Of a stretch of 64,000 nt of DNA, positions 52,176 to 64,000 are shown in pieces (the stretch's first letter is position 1; each line of letters starts with the position of its first letter). Below the pieces are notes generated by a model. That model saw only the letters and a list, made by a program, of their open reading frames with translations. It did no database searches and was not told the origin of the DNA. Source of the stretch: Euborellia annulipes (taxonomy: Eukaryota; Arthropoda; Insecta; Dermaptera; Anisolabididae). Location: assembly GCA_023213315.1 (NCBI GenBank), contig JAKCPI010005009.1, forward strand, positions 1 through 64,000, read 5' to 3'. Position numbers and translations under genes: made by a program.

Positions 52176-54284
52176 ATAAAAATTAAATTAAAAATAAGAT
52201 TATTAATTACTAATTACTAATACTAATTAGAATCAGCAAAAAAATTTTAGAGCCCATAACCTTCTTCTCTCTCTGAGGGGTGGTCTTAAATAATATTTAT
52301 TTTCTCTTAATAAAATTAACATTTTAAGTTACTATAAATTAATTTTAGTTGAAGGGTTGTTTGGATTTTCAAATTAACCATCCTTCATATTAGAATAAGC
52401 CCTAAGGTTTATAATAATCAAGTTACCTACACGATGTAAAGAAAATAGATATCCAAATCCAGCCCCTAGGAGAGGACCACCATGATTTTTTTTTCGAGCC
52501 TCTACTTTTTCTTTAGAATAATAGAGAGAAGAAGACTTTTCTTAAAAAAATTCAAGATGTTTTCTCTCAAATGACAGTGATTGACAGACTCGCTTAGGAG
52601 CTTTTAGAAATTTGAGGACCGGAAGGTAAAAAAAAATCGAGAGCAAGATAATATTGCATCTTTCACAACAAACCATTAATAAAATAGGTAGGTATTTGAA
52701 AGAAAATATGCAAACTTTTTAAGTTATTAAAATTTTGATGAATTAATAATTATCATATGGACGTAATTTTCAAATTAATAAATCTAGAATGTTGTTATTA
52801 ATGATTTAAAATATCGGGTCCAATTCTTGATGATTTAAAATATATATAGATAAAAACATTAGATTGTTTGTTTCAAATGATTTATTTGCTATAAAAATAA
52901 AGAATAAAGAAATCTCTTCTGATAATGATAACACACCTTGACGTATTTAAGCATAGATTTTTCCATGTAACACAAAAAATTTTTTTCTTGTTTAAGTGAA
53001 TTTTCTGCTTGTTTTTGATGAATCAGGTCCGTGTCTCGAATATGGTTCCCAACAAATAACCAAGTGTTTTTATTTATATACAAAATGTTTCAGCGAGAAC
53101 CCACCGATCGAAACCTTAAAAATTATGATGAAAAAATTAATGAATTCGTAAATTTTTGTGTGGACTTGGTCAGGAGTTAATCGGAAATTTATTACTTGTT
53201 TCCGTTCTTTATTTGATAGGCTCTAACAAAAAACTAAGAAAATAAAATCAAAAATTTATTGATTTTATGTAAAACCTCTTTGAAATAAAATCAGAATTTT
53301 GAGGTCGTTATAAAAAAATTAATATAATGTTAATTTGTCACTAATTCATTCTTATTTTCCTCTTTCTATTTTCCTGAGTTTTTTTTTTCATTTCCCCCAT
53401 CAATTATAGTCTAATTTAATTTAAATTTGATCAAGCAAGAAAGTTCATATAGCCCTTAATGAGCAAATTGCCTTTTTTTTCCTCTAGAGATGATAAATGA
53501 TTACCAGACAAGATGAATTATTTGGTTTTTGCGATAATAAAATATAAACATTATTAAGAAGAGTGTTAAAGTTAATACTGAGTGCAAATAACGTAGGAAA
53601 AAGAAGCAAAATAAGAGGAATCACCAGCTCAAATATAGACGACAGCTCAATATAGTCGGCAGAACTGAATGGCTGTTCTGCTAGAATTTAATGTTTAATG
53701 ACAAACAGGTGAGTTCTTAAAAAAGAGTACCCCCCCCCCCCAATAATGACAAATAAATCCTATCATTGGAAGAAAATGCAAATAAAGGACAAGATGAATA
53801 ATTTGTTATTTACAAACTGTTCAATTCATTATTTTTATTTATTTATTTATTTATTTATTTTAAAAGGGTTGGCCACCGGCCATTTTTGCTACCGATATAA
53901 CACAATTCATTTAAGTAATAAAATTTATGATCAATAAAGATCAATTGGATAATATAAATTCAGTCCAGGTGGGTAAGTGGATGGCGACCACGGACTAACA
54001 GAGCTAAGGTGAACATTTCATTCACTTCTATACCTCAAAAGAGTTCAAGTCGAAAGAGGGGTCGGTCTATTCTTTCCTCAGTTGTATCTTTAAAGAATGA
54101 AATCACACATTTAATGATTATTAGGAAATATCTACAATTTAATTAAGTTATTCAGGAGAGATTTTTATTTTATTTATTTATTTTTTTTTTTGAGTAAGAA
54201 CACTATACAATGTGGAAATTTTGAAAAATTATTATTTGAAAGGCTTTTGAATATCTCAAATATAGATATATTTATGATCCTGTG
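52176..54284. other. AT-rich DNA without recognised feature
   Basis: About 2.1 kb with (TTTA)n near 53832-53860 and a C11 run near 53731. No repeat family or coding signal recognised. Confidence 0.45.
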
Positions 54285-54554
54285 CAAGGGCGTACCCAAG
54301 AGAGGCAGCTGCTCCCCTTCCAAACTTGAAATAAAAGTAAAAAAAAACAAAAAATATAAATAAAAAGCTCCCTCTCTTAGTAATAGGTACAGTGAGAGCT
54401 AAAACTGAAAAATTCATGCCATCTATGAGAAGGTAAAAACTACAAGGCCATCCCCTATCTCGAGTTAGGGCATTTAATAAAATAATAATAAAATAAATAT
54501 TATAAAAGATGCTCCCCCTTTCCGTTTTGAGCTGGATACGCCTATGATGCCGTG
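54277..54554. mobile_element. hAT-like MITE
   Basis: Ends CAAGGGCGTACCCAAG and CTGGATACGCCTATG (54285-54546), with ATCCTGTG / ATGCCGTG as an imperfect 8-bp duplication. The 108-codon minus-strand frame across it is a by-product. Confidence 0.6.
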
Positions 54555-55225
54555 CATGGTGGGGACTATTTGCAAAAACCACTGAAAATTTCCATTAAAA
54601 AATTTAGACACATACTCCTATGGGAACAGCAGAAAGAGAAGAAATAAAAAATTTAGGGATTTAGAAATAGGTGTAGAAATTTAATTATCACATTTATTTA
54701 TTTTGTAAATTAAAAAAAAAAAAAAAAATTCTCTGAGTATTTTTATTACTGAGTAATTATAATATTACTAAGCAGAGGGAAGTGTGGAGTGGGGATTGGG
54801 GTAGAGTTAATCCCACTAAAAAGCCTTCTAATTTAGTGTTGGTGGAGATTTATGTTGGAGACTAATTGGGCTTACATGGAATACGAGTTGTTTCCAATTC
54901 ACCAAATGCACCCCCCCCCCACCTCTAAATCTATTGACTGCTAACTCAGTAAAAAATTGGGATATATACTAGGATGAAATTGCATCTCGGAACGATCTTA
55001 TTTACTATACCGAAAAAAAAAATATATGAGAGAGAAAGAGTGTTGGATGTTATCAGTAAATTGAAATATGATGGAAAAAATCGAGTTTATTATATTAATA
55101 AAAAATTGAGATTTATTTATTTATTAAAAAAAATTTGATTTTTCTTGGTGAAATTGGTGAGAGAAAAAAAATTTAAAATACGAGACATAACAATTGAATG
55201 ATGAATAAATTGATTTATCCTTTCC
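54555..55225. other. Unassigned AT-rich sequence
   Basis: Nothing recognised. Confidence 0.4.
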
Positions 55226-55690
55226 CTTACCTATATATACTTATATATATAGAGAGAGAAAGTTTTGGTTTCATGTCAAAAATTCGATGTCGAGATTTTG
55301 AAGGGAAATACAAGTTTTGAGATCCCCTTAGTTCTGTCTGTGTTCAAAATAAAGTATGAAGGATATGAGCTATACGAGGTTGAAATTTTATATTTAAGAA
55401 AGGTTCTTTCCGAAAATAATCTTTTAAATAAAATCGGCCAACAAGTACTAGTACTTTACTGATTTACTTTTTAAGTTTTTTTGATTTTCTCAAAATTCAT
55501 CCCTCCAACAATTTTGATTAAAATTTAAAATTCAATTATATTTTACATGATTTTTAAAATTTATATTCTCATTTTGCCGTCAAAATTATTTGGGGACCAC
55601 TTTACTCTTGTGCTAAATAATAAAGGAGAAATGGTAACAATTTAAATATTTTTCTATGTTAGAAAATTTTACATCCTGAATTCTAATGTT
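55226..55690 (-). repeat. R1 repeat, hairpin end missing
   Basis: From TCCCTTACCTATATATAC and AGAGAGAGAAAGTTTTGG through TCGATGTCGAGATTTTG, AACAAGTACTAGTACTTTAC and ACCACTTTACTCTTGTGC to TTTTACATCCTGAATTC. The module encoding GGGGACCTCAAAA is shortened. Confidence 0.75.
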
Positions 55691-56278
55691 CTACCAGCCC
55701 TCCTTGCTGATTTCGTTTTAATACCCTCTTACGACCACTTAGGACTATATATAAATTTGCTAAACTCCGTTCTAATCCGATGAACAGTTACAGAGATATA
55801 TGTACGTTATATACAAAATAAATAAAAATAAAATTTAACTCACATTGAGATTTTTTGGAATTTCTGGGATCCTTATGACCTTAAATGTAAAGGCATATAA
55901 AAAATTGGAGGGGGAGAGGGTTAGATTTTTCAAGACCAAATAGCAAACACTTGCTACTAACTTCCAAAATAAACACATGAAAATTATTGTAAACATATAA
56001 AAAATAATTATAAAATAAATATTAGTCAAATTTTGACTATGCATTTAATAAAAAATCTTTTCCTTTCTCTTGTTTTGCGCAATTTTTTTTTTCCTTTCCT
56101 GTATTTTCTTTTCATCTATTTAACAGGTTTTTAGAAGGTATTTTTTCCCTCAAAATAAAATAAGAAAGTATGAAGCAAACGAAATTCTGAAAGACTTACA
56201 AATATGTGACTTTAATTTGTGCAAATAAAGATTTTATAATTTTTTTTCCTTAATAATAGTATATTTATATAAAAATAA
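55691..56278. other. Unassigned AT-rich sequence
   Basis: Nothing recognised. Confidence 0.4.
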
Positions 56279-56556
56279 GTCGTAGGCAGGGGCGGATTAA
56301 AGGGGGGGGGGGGGGGCGAGGGGGCGATCGCCCCCCCCCCCCGAGAAGAAATTCACAATGTTATAAAAACTAGTAATCTAAAGAAATTATGATTTCCGGG
56401 CTTTAATTTCAATTGAATTTGTTACCAATCAATTTAAATAAATAGGAAATGGGTCTAAATGGCCATAGATGCCCACAAAGTCCTTAAATAAAAAAAAATT
56501 GAAAAAAAAGCCGCCCCCCCCCGACAAAATTGCATTAATCCGCCACTGGTCGTAGG
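56279..56556. mobile_element. hAT-like MITE with perfect 8-bp duplication
   Basis: Element 56287-56548 has TIRs CAGGGGCGGATTAA / TTAATCCGCCACTG (one mismatch) between GTCGTAGG at 56279-56286 and 56549-56556. 262 bp with G and C runs and no coding capacity. Confidence 0.9.
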
Positions 56557-56895
56557 TATTGTGTAAAAATAAATAAATAAAAACAAAATATGGGTTGGTT
56601 ATATTAATGAAATGAAATGGAAAATTCAATCTTAAATTATATTTGATAAATGTGAAAAAAAAATTTCTCATAAAATGAAATATCCATTAATCATCAACTT
56701 ATTTGAATATTTTAAATTCACCTTGACGATAAATCATCTCTGAAATCAATCAATCATCCGAAAATTTTTCACTATAAATAGATACAATATTAAAGATAAA
56801 TATTAAAATATTATCAGTCGTTTAGAACTCAATATGGTCAATTCGACTTTTTGAATTACAGGAATTTGAATTCTAAAAAAAAAATTTAAAATACT
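56557..56895. other. AT-rich spacer
   Basis: Nothing recognised. Confidence 0.4.
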
Positions 56896-57583
56896 TTTTT
56901 ACTTTCTCTTACCTAAGTATATATGTAATATATATATAGAGAGAAAGTATTGGTTTCATGTCAAAAATTCGATGTCGAGATTTTGATGGATCTTTACGTT
57001 TTGAGGTCCCCTGAATCCAAAAAAGTGGTTTTCGCGACATGGTCTGTCTGTGTGTGGGTGGGTGGGTGTGTGTGGTGTGTCTGTGTTCAATTTTAAGCAT
57101 GAAGGAATTGAGCTACGAGGTTGAAATTTTATATTTAAGTTAAACACTCCCCGGGACCGGAAAAATAAGCTTTTAATCAAAATCGGCCAAAGAGTACTAG
57201 TACTTTATTGATGTACTTTTTCAGTTTTTTTCGATTTTCTCAAAATTTGCTCCAACGATTTTTTTTAAAATTCAAAAATCAATTATTTTTTAGATGCTCT
57301 TTAAAATGTATATTCTCATTTTGCGATTGAAATCTTCTGAAGACCACTTTACTCTTGTGTTTCATAGGAAAGATAGGAGAAATGGTTGCCATGGTAACAA
57401 AATATAAATATTTTCCCATACTTATAAATTTTTACATCTTGAATTCAATTGTACCTCTACTGTCGGAAACTAAATACATGTCGACACGAAAAATCTGGTG
57501 TGACAAGCACAGTGCACAACTTTCGATTACCGAAGGTAAGAGAAAGTTGTGTGCTGTGCGCCAGTCACACCAGATTTTGTTTT
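56896..57583 (-). repeat. R1 repeat, full length, well preserved
   Basis: Both terminal hairpins and the whole body are present. The distal end is TTTTTACTTTCTCTTACC.. with the AT palindrome; the hairpin module is at about 57491-57580. The inner order of blocks matches 10048-10716 and the parts in segments L and R. Good choice for a consensus. Confidence 0.85.
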
Positions 57584-57614
57584 ATTGGGAATATATTTTA
57601 AATTTGTTTTGAAA

Positions 57615-58144
57615 TAGTGCAGGTCAATAAGTCCGTGACTTTTTGAATTTCCCGCCTACTAACTGAAATGGCAACACTGCTTCCTGTCAGCAGGCAACTA
57701 TCAGCTGACTCCTGTCGAAATTTGAACCAGCTGGGTCTTTTAGTTTTTGTTTGACATCCATTAATAGATTAAAGTTTTTTTCCATCAGGATAATGAAGGG
57801 GGTGTGCAGTTTCCATGGCAAAAATCCATGAATTGGGATAAGAATTGCTCCCTCAACCGCGCTATTCTCCGGAGCCCCGAGTGACTATTTCTTGTTTCCA
57901 AACTTGAAAAAATGGCTCGGCGGAAAGAGATTTGACTCCAATATGATGAAATCATCTCACAAACAAATACCTATTTTGATGTCCTCGACAAATCTTTTTT
58001 TTTGGAAGGGATAAAAAAAATTGGAGAAACGTTGGACAAAGTGTATAGAGCTCAAAGGAGACTACGTTGAAAAATAAAATAATTTTTTATCCAAAAACCT
58101 GTGTTTCATTCAAAAAGTCATGGACTTATTGACCTGCCCTCGTA
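57615..58144 (+). mobile_element. Mariner transposon, internally deleted
   Basis: Both ends survive: GCAGGTCAATAAGTCC at the left and its reverse complement (GGACTTATTGACCTGC-like) at the right, next to TA at 57615-57616 and 58143-58144. The inner TIR continues as GACTTTTTGAAT on both sides. About 526 bp remain of a normal 1.3 kb. The transposase relic is annotated separately. Confidence 0.85.
57775..58077 (+). pseudogene. Mariner transposase, C-terminal remnant
   Basis: Recognisable in shifting frames. FHQDN (about 57780) matches the mariner block with the second catalytic Asp, then MAKIHELG, an in-frame TAA, PRYSP, a frameshift, and SDYFLFPNLKKWLGGKRF (from about 57880) with the third Asp of the D,D34D triad. 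After further decay WTKCIELKGDYVEK ends at a TAA (58075-58077), which is the usual mariner C-terminus. The N-terminal DNA-binding half and the first Asp are deleted. Frameshifts and stops make it non-functional. Confidence 0.85.
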
Positions 58145-59094
58145 TCAGTATTGATTAGATTTTGATAAAAAATTTTATCTTTTCCTTATCCCTTTGCTGG
58201 AGAGTTTAAAAGTGATTTTGCAAGCCTTAAAATAAGACATGTGGGTTCTTGAAATGTATTTAAATCAATTGTAATGGAAAATTATTCTGATTAAAGAATA
58301 TTTGATATGCCTGAAACCAAGAAAAATTTTATTTTTAAGTTATCGAGTACATACACATAAAACCACAGGTAATTCCAATAACGTGTTGTGGGTTGCCTGC
58401 CTCCAGGAGTTGTCGGATTTTAGAATAGATGAGATGTCTTTTCAAGTTCATTGTTAGTTAGAGAGTCTAAAACATCAATAATCATCAAAATTCAATTTTT
58501 TGACCTTTACAATTAAAAAATTTATTATATTAAAATTATTATATATATTGTCGGTATTTTATTATTCAACGATCCTTGAGAAGAATGGGAACAGTGCCTA
58601 TAACAATCAGGCTCTAATTAAGATTATCTAGACAAAAGATAATTCTAAATAAATGAAGACTAAATAGCCTTTGGAGGGTTAAAATTATTAATGAAAGAAG
58701 AGTGAACTCAAAATGCTAGGGCAGCTATTTTTAATTATTTCATTAAAGCAAGAATATTTCCTTTTTTTTTTTTTTTTTGTGAAAATCAAACCAGTTAAAA
58801 ATTTAATCGCAAAACTTTTGACATTAACTAAAATTAATTAAATCCATTAGATAAAAGGAATATTTAATAATAAATGAAAATCTCATAGGGAAAAGTAAAA
58901 AATGGAGGATATTGCAATATTATGTGAATTTTTATGAGTTGGTAATATATTTAAATAGAATGAAGAGTAGACAAGTTTTTCGAATATTTTTAAAAATAAT
59001 GTATTTACCAATCAATATACTAGTATAATATTAATTATATATCGTGATATTATATTTTAATAGTAAATAAAAGCTCAAAAAATAAATAAGAGAG
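58145..59094. other. AT-rich DNA without recognised feature
   Basis: Nothing recognised apart from a T16 run near 58762. Confidence 0.4.
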
Positions 59095-59160
59095 GTGTCA
59101 GATCAATATAATTCAGCAGCAATATTTCGGTCCTAAGTTGAGATCAACCTTATTCATTAT
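59095..59160 (-). repeat. Decayed relative of the ribozyme-like fold-back family
   Basis: The minus strand reads AAGGTTGATCTCAACTTAGG then ACCGAAATATTGCTGCTG. The GAAA side resembles the 2.8-kb element; the CTGANGA side is gone. Confidence 0.35.
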
Positions 59161-59230
59161 TTTTATAGGGATGTAGATACCGTAGTTCGAACAAATTGTT
59201 ACAGGCAAGGACGCAAAAATTTTTTCTACT

Positions 59231-60046
59231 CAGGGCCGGTTGCTTCAGTTCTAATTACCTAGATAACCCTCGGGCAAGCTCGTTGACTATAACTTTTTAG
59301 TCTTTGCAATTCTAGTTAAGCTAATCATATGATTAAATAAGAGCCTAGATCGTAGTTAGTTAGCTAAGACCCAATGTTCGGTATAAGTAGAAATTAAAAA
59401 TTTATTTATTTTTTTTTAAAGTGAAACTTTAATTTGATCGTCACAAATTTTTTCGTTTCTCTATCAGCATGTCGCGTTACAAGCCGTGAAGTCAAAGGCC
59501 GTGACGCTACAAGTTATGACGTCACAAGCTTTCTGAAAATTTTCAGTTAAACGCCTACGATCTGAAAAAAAGTTTCACTTGCATCGTGGTTTCATAAAAC
59601 CACTCAATGTTATTTTTCTTTTTAGAAATTTTCAAATTTTTGTTAAAAAATAAATTAAGTAGGTTAAATTAATTATTTTAATATTTAATTTTTTTTTTTT
59701 AATTCGTTTAAGGTCTTTTTCGGCATCGGAGGCCATTAGAACCCGTTTCTATTTACTTCAATTGATTGGTATCCAAAATTCAAATTGAAATAAATTTTGT
59801 ATCCAGGGCCCTTGGTACAGATAGTCAGCACGCTAACCACTACACCAAGGCCCGAAGCCTAATTAATTATTTTAATTTTTATAGATGATAACTTCACAAA
59901 ACTTTGCTTAAACCTCAGAGAGATAATTATATGTGAAAAAACTCTTTTTTAATTCGAAGGTTATGCCTGTTCTTGTTTACTAAATGGATGATTTGCTATC
60001 TGGCGGATAAGTTTCTTAGTTGGCTAGAACTGAAGCAACCGGCCCA
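59231..60046. mobile_element. TIR element with a nested SINE-B
   Basis: The inverted termini GGGCCGGTTGCTTCAGTTCT match at both ends over at least 20 bp (left from 59231 with CAG in front; right ending about 60046). The target duplication is unclear. No transposase frame in 816 bp. A terminus-like copy lies at 42945-42990. Confidence 0.65.
59695..59858 (-). repeat. SINE-B, minus strand, nested
   Basis: 3' motif ATGGCCTCCGATGCCGAAAA and head CTTGGTGTAGTGGTTAGCGTG on the minus strand. The B box region is partly lost (TTTGTATCCAGGGCCC). Confidence 0.7.
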
Positions 60047-60690
60047 TAAACGAATAGCATATAAGATTATGAAAAAGAAATGTAAATAAGGAGGGGTTAT
60101 TAAGACCTAGTCCAAAGGAACTATTCCTTGTATTGTGGTGAGAAAAAGAGATTTCATTTACTAATTTTTATTCTATAAATTTATTAGCGCCATCAGTACG
60201 AGGCGTTGAAGATAGAAAATAAAGTAAATGTGGTAAAGTTTTCGTTTGATGTAGGATCTCAAGAGACGGCCGAATTAAATTATAATATTACTCCAAAATT
60301 TATTTACATAAATATTCTGAAAATGTAGAGAAATAGTAAGTAATCTTCAAGTAATCATCTCCATTTATTGCGATATGCTTATGAACGTATCCACTTTAAT
60401 GAAAGCCCAGGGTCTCTCTACCATGTCAACTGAAAAGCGAGGCATTAAACAAACAATTTAGCAACATGGAAAATTCCGAAAACGCTCTCCTTTTGTTTAC
60501 TATCTATCCGAGTGATAATATCAAATTTACATATTTTATTAATTATAATAAATTTATGCGGAAACTAACTATTGCCGACCATAGAAATGTCATCTTATAT
60601 TTTATTTAATTATCAGAAGTAAATATCTTAATTTTATAACGATTCGGTTAGTAGTTTATTGATAAAAATATCTCAAAGCTAAGGGAAGTC
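60047..60690. other. Unassigned sequence
   Basis: Nothing recognised. Confidence 0.4.
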
Positions 60691-60832
60691 GGTTCGGACC
60701 CCAGGCAGTCCGATGAATTTATTTAAATCTATTGGATAAATGGCATAAATTGGATAATGGTATAAATAAATATGAATGAACCCCAATATATAATTTATAG
60801 TCTAAATGGCTTAAGATGCCGAACAAGACTTT
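60691..60832 (+). repeat. SINE-A, degraded
   Basis: GGTTCGGACCCCAGGCAGTC and CGATGAATTTATTTAAA, then shortened body and AAGATGCCGAACAAGACT. Confidence 0.6.
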
Positions 60833-60837
60833 TTTAT

Positions 60838-60905
60838 TTTTTAAAACTCTTTTCGGCTATAAAGGCCATTAGGGGTTACTTTATTTTAAATAAATTGCAA
60901 ACATT
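60838..60905 (-). repeat. SINE-B 3' fragment
   Basis: The minus strand reads AATGGCCTTTATAGCCGAAA then AGAG. It abuts the SINE-A fragment tail to tail. Confidence 0.5.
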
Positions 60906-62689
60906 AGTGCCGATGGCTGCGGGGGGGGCCACACGCTGATTGCTTGGGGTCACCAATCCCGAGCTTTCGCCACGCTTGGCCCGAACAAGAATATATAAAT
61001 TTCCAATTTTATTTCTACTTATTCTATTGTAAGAGATGGCCTAGTAGCCCAATCCAATTTTTTTTTTTTTTTTTTTTTTGTAAATTTGAATTTTGTTTTC
61101 CTGTTACAGAGGTATACCTGGTAGTACTATATTGAGTATAGGCGTAATGTATTTTCATTTATAAACAAATTTGTATAGTTACTAAGGAAAAACTGGTCCC
61201 GTTCAAGGGAAAACAGCTAACAAATAAAAGAACTTTATTTAGAAAATCCAAAATAAGAGTTAGAAAATCCAAAATAAGAGCATATTTTCTATTAAAATTT
61301 AATTTTCTCTATATCTCTAGAAGTATAGCAAATGGAGCAAAACTGATGGTATTTAGAATCAGAGATACCCAGTAATATCTCAAAATACCCCGGTATTATA
61401 AATATTGAAGGCCTATGTTATTTATTCAATTTTTTTATAAATCACTATAGTCTTTAACTACTACTATATATGATATATAACGTAACGAATTTTAACTCCA
61501 AGTAGAGCAGGTAACCATCTTTTATCTCTTTTCCAGTTGATGTGAATTTAGAGCGCAATTTGCAAATCGTTTTGCGTTAGTAGATCCCTTTAATCCGGCC
61601 CTGTGTTGCGGTCTCCAACTGATTAATGTTTTTTCGTCTTAAAGATAGATGGTGGAAGGAGAGAAAAGAGATTACGAAATTTACGACGGACGGCAGGGAC
61701 TATTTATTCTATTGCTATATCCAGATATTTATTCTACAATTACAATTTATAATTAATTTTTGATACAATTTTTTTCAATGGGTCATAGATTTATATTCTT
61801 ATGACAGCTAAAAATATATATCCGTATTTTTTATATTTGATTTAAATATTGTTTTACCATAAATTATTTATTTATTTATTTATTATATCAATATGTAGGC
61901 CATCTGTAGATTTTAAACTTTTGAACACAAAAGCACTATACTTTTTGACTGGTAAATTATTAATACACGCATATGTTGATATGCAATTAGTAAATTATTT
62001 AAGCCTTATATGCCTAAAAGAATTGAATTGCAAATTATTATCTTTTTTTTTTTTTTTTTCATTTATTCGGCCAAAAGCTCCCTTAAAAAAAAAATAAAAA
62101 GATCCTATATGAATTTTTTTTTTCTCTCTTTAATATTATAAATGCTAATTCAATTATATGATTATATTAATTTTTTTAGGGTTGATTTTTAATTATTTAT
62201 TAACAGGAGGTCATCATGTTGTAATTCCACCCAACAGCTAATACAATGCTGTTTGCATTATTATAATTAGAATTTAATTTACATAAATGAATACAATAAT
62301 TTTTAAATGTAGTAGCCTACGAGTATATAAATAAACGATATGACAGAGCAAAAACATTTAACGATATGAAAGGGAAAGTTTCTCGATTTATTTATTTATT
62401 TATTTATTATTGAGAATTTGAAATGGTAAATGAATTTTAACGAACCACTTTTAATTAAATGTTGGACGTATTGTTTTAAATGATCAAATAGTAATCATAA
62501 TTTCAGTTTGTCTTTATTATTTTGAGAAGGCTATAGTTAAAGTGTCTTTGAGTTTTTCGTTTAATACTCTAGTTGTACTCTGGGTCAACAGCACGCGTAT
62601 TGGGCAAGGATTTAAAAAAATGAATAAATTGGGGCATTTGGAATTGAATAAAATATTATGGGGGGGGGGGGGGCTACCAATAACCTAGA
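60906..62689. other. AT-rich DNA without recognised feature
   Basis: A solitary hAT-like end (TTTAATCCGGCCCTG) lies at about 61589-61603, and a 29-bp near-duplicate CCAAAATAAGAG..TTAGAAAAT pair near 61243-61280. No coding signal. Confidence 0.4.
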
Positions 62690-63292
62690 TATATATGTAT
62701 ATGCTGTATATAGAGAGAAAGTATTGGATTCATGTCAAAAATTCAATGTCGAGATTTTGATGGATACCCTATATACCTTTTGAGGACCCCTGAATCCAAA
62801 AAAGTTGTTTTAACGGCATGGCCTGTTTGTGGGTTCAATTTTAAGCATAAAGGAATTGAGCTACGAGGTTTAAATTTTATATTTAAATTAGGCACCCTCC
62901 TGTAGCGTGAAAATAAGCTTTTAAACAAAATCAGCCAAAGAGTATTTGTACTTTATTGATGCACTCTTTTAGTTTTTTTCGATTTTCTTAAAATTCCCTC
63001 TAAAGATTTTGATTAAAATTCAAAACTCAATTATCTTTTAGATGCTCTTTGAAATGTATATTCTCATTTGGCTATCAAAATTGTTTGAATTCCACTTTAC
63101 TCTTGTACTTCATAGGAAAGATGGTAACAAAATATAAATACTTTCTTATATTTAGAGGTAAACATCTTGAATTCTAATAATATATCGGCGGAAACTAAAT
63201 ATATGTTGACGCAAAAAATCTAATGTGACAAGCACAGAACACAACTTTTGATTACTGAAGATAAGAGAAAGTGGTATGCTCACACCAAATTT
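62690..63292 (-). repeat. R1 repeat, nearly full length
   Basis: Distal palindrome, TCAATGTCGAGATTTTG, GAATCCAAAAAAGTTG, AAGCATAAAGGAATTGAG, AAAGAGTATTTGTACTTTATTG and AAGATGGTAACAAAAT, then a shortened hairpin (AAATCTAATGTGACAAG..CTCACACCAAATTT). A G14 run at about 62660 precedes it. Confidence 0.8.
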
Positions 63293-64000
63293 TTATAATT
63301 CATAATTAGGATATCTAGGCTATATGAAATAAAAACAAACAAATTTCAAAGTTATATTTTTATCGAGTCAGGAGAAGTAGGCTAAATAGGCAAGACCTCC
63401 CTAATTAAATTATGTTTAATAATTATGAAATTCAATATTTTTAGATTTTAGATATTTATCTAAAGAGGCAAAATTTTTTCTATATATCGTAAATAAAGAA
63501 AAAAAAGTACACAAATATTTTTTCGATTCAATTTTTTAACCTCGGATTAGATTATAATTTAACCAAAGAAGATGGGTTGTTCGTCCTATAGTACAACAAT
63601 AAAATCCACGAATAATGCCCTGGGAAACTCCTTAAAAGGGCTTCGTTTTATTACGCTTCCTTCATATTTAAGAACATATAAAGCGAAAAGAGCTTTATAA
63701 ACATCATTAAAAAAATAAATAAAATAAAAAAAAATCTACGTTGAGAGGAAGAATTATAATAATACTCGCTTATTCAAGATTGTAATAATAAGATATTGTG
63801 GTATAAAAAAAATTACAGGAAAAAAAAACCTAGATTTGTGTTTTAGTTCAAATGAGATTCTTTAGTGAAGAATACTTTATTATCATGACAAGGAAAGATT
63901 AAAATCATTTTAGAATGGAATTTGCTCATTTAGTAACGAACTAGATGGGGATATAAATCATATTCCGCTTAAGGGCTGAATGAGAGAAATGGAAGATTTA
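63293..64000. other. AT-rich DNA without recognised feature
   Basis: Nothing recognised to the window end. Confidence 0.4.

Overview
This looks like non-coding DNA from a large, AT-rich, repeat-packed animal nuclear genome. Long A/T runs, poly-A-tailed tRNA-derived SINEs, hAT-, mariner- and LINE-derived debris and the lack of any long open frame exclude a bacterial or organellar origin. An arthropod or other invertebrate is my best guess, by inference only. I find no intact protein gene. The protein-level signals are three broken mobile-element remnants: a LINE reverse transcriptase near 38.3 kb, a transposase-like fragment near 39.6 kb and a mariner transposase near 57.9 kb. There is also one weak exon candidate near 41.9 kb and one unassigned short frame near 4.0 kb.

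Most of the window is built from a few families, named here for convenience. R1 is an unclassified element of about 0.7 kb present in roughly 25 full or partial copies. It has a long hairpin module at one end and an AT palindrome at the other. SINE-A and SINE-B have different tRNA-like heads but a similar 3' motif. Four fold-back elements (2.8, 17.2, 20.6, 23.6 kb) and one single-copy site (46.6 kb) carry a hammerhead-ribozyme-like core, as known in Penelope-like retroelements. Short hAT-like elements with 8-bp duplications and two mariner-like MITEs with TA duplications are scattered through. R3 and R4 are two further unclassified families.

Layout: 0-13 kb is R1 copies, SINE pieces, one ribozyme-like fold-back and AT-rich filler. 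13-26 kb is dense in nested repeats and holds three ribozyme-like fold-backs, two hAT-like MITEs, one mariner-like MITE and a GC-rich fold-back. 26.5-38.2 kb is the most structured part: a 3.5-kb segment at 26.5-30.0 kb reappears inverted, circularly permuted and about 1.4 units long at 33.4-38.2 kb, with its two ends joined at a GTAC microhomology. 38.2-40.1 kb holds a dead LINE fragment and a 1.3-kb TIR element nested in a SINE. 40-46 kb is repeat-poor. 46-64 kb returns to R1, SINEs, LINE 3' fragments, hAT-like elements and a mariner relic.

The nested insertions allow relative dating. R1 is a common target, SINEs sit inside R1, and LINE ends and TIR elements sit inside SINEs. Two small retroposons landed in the inverted copy after the 3.5-kb duplication.
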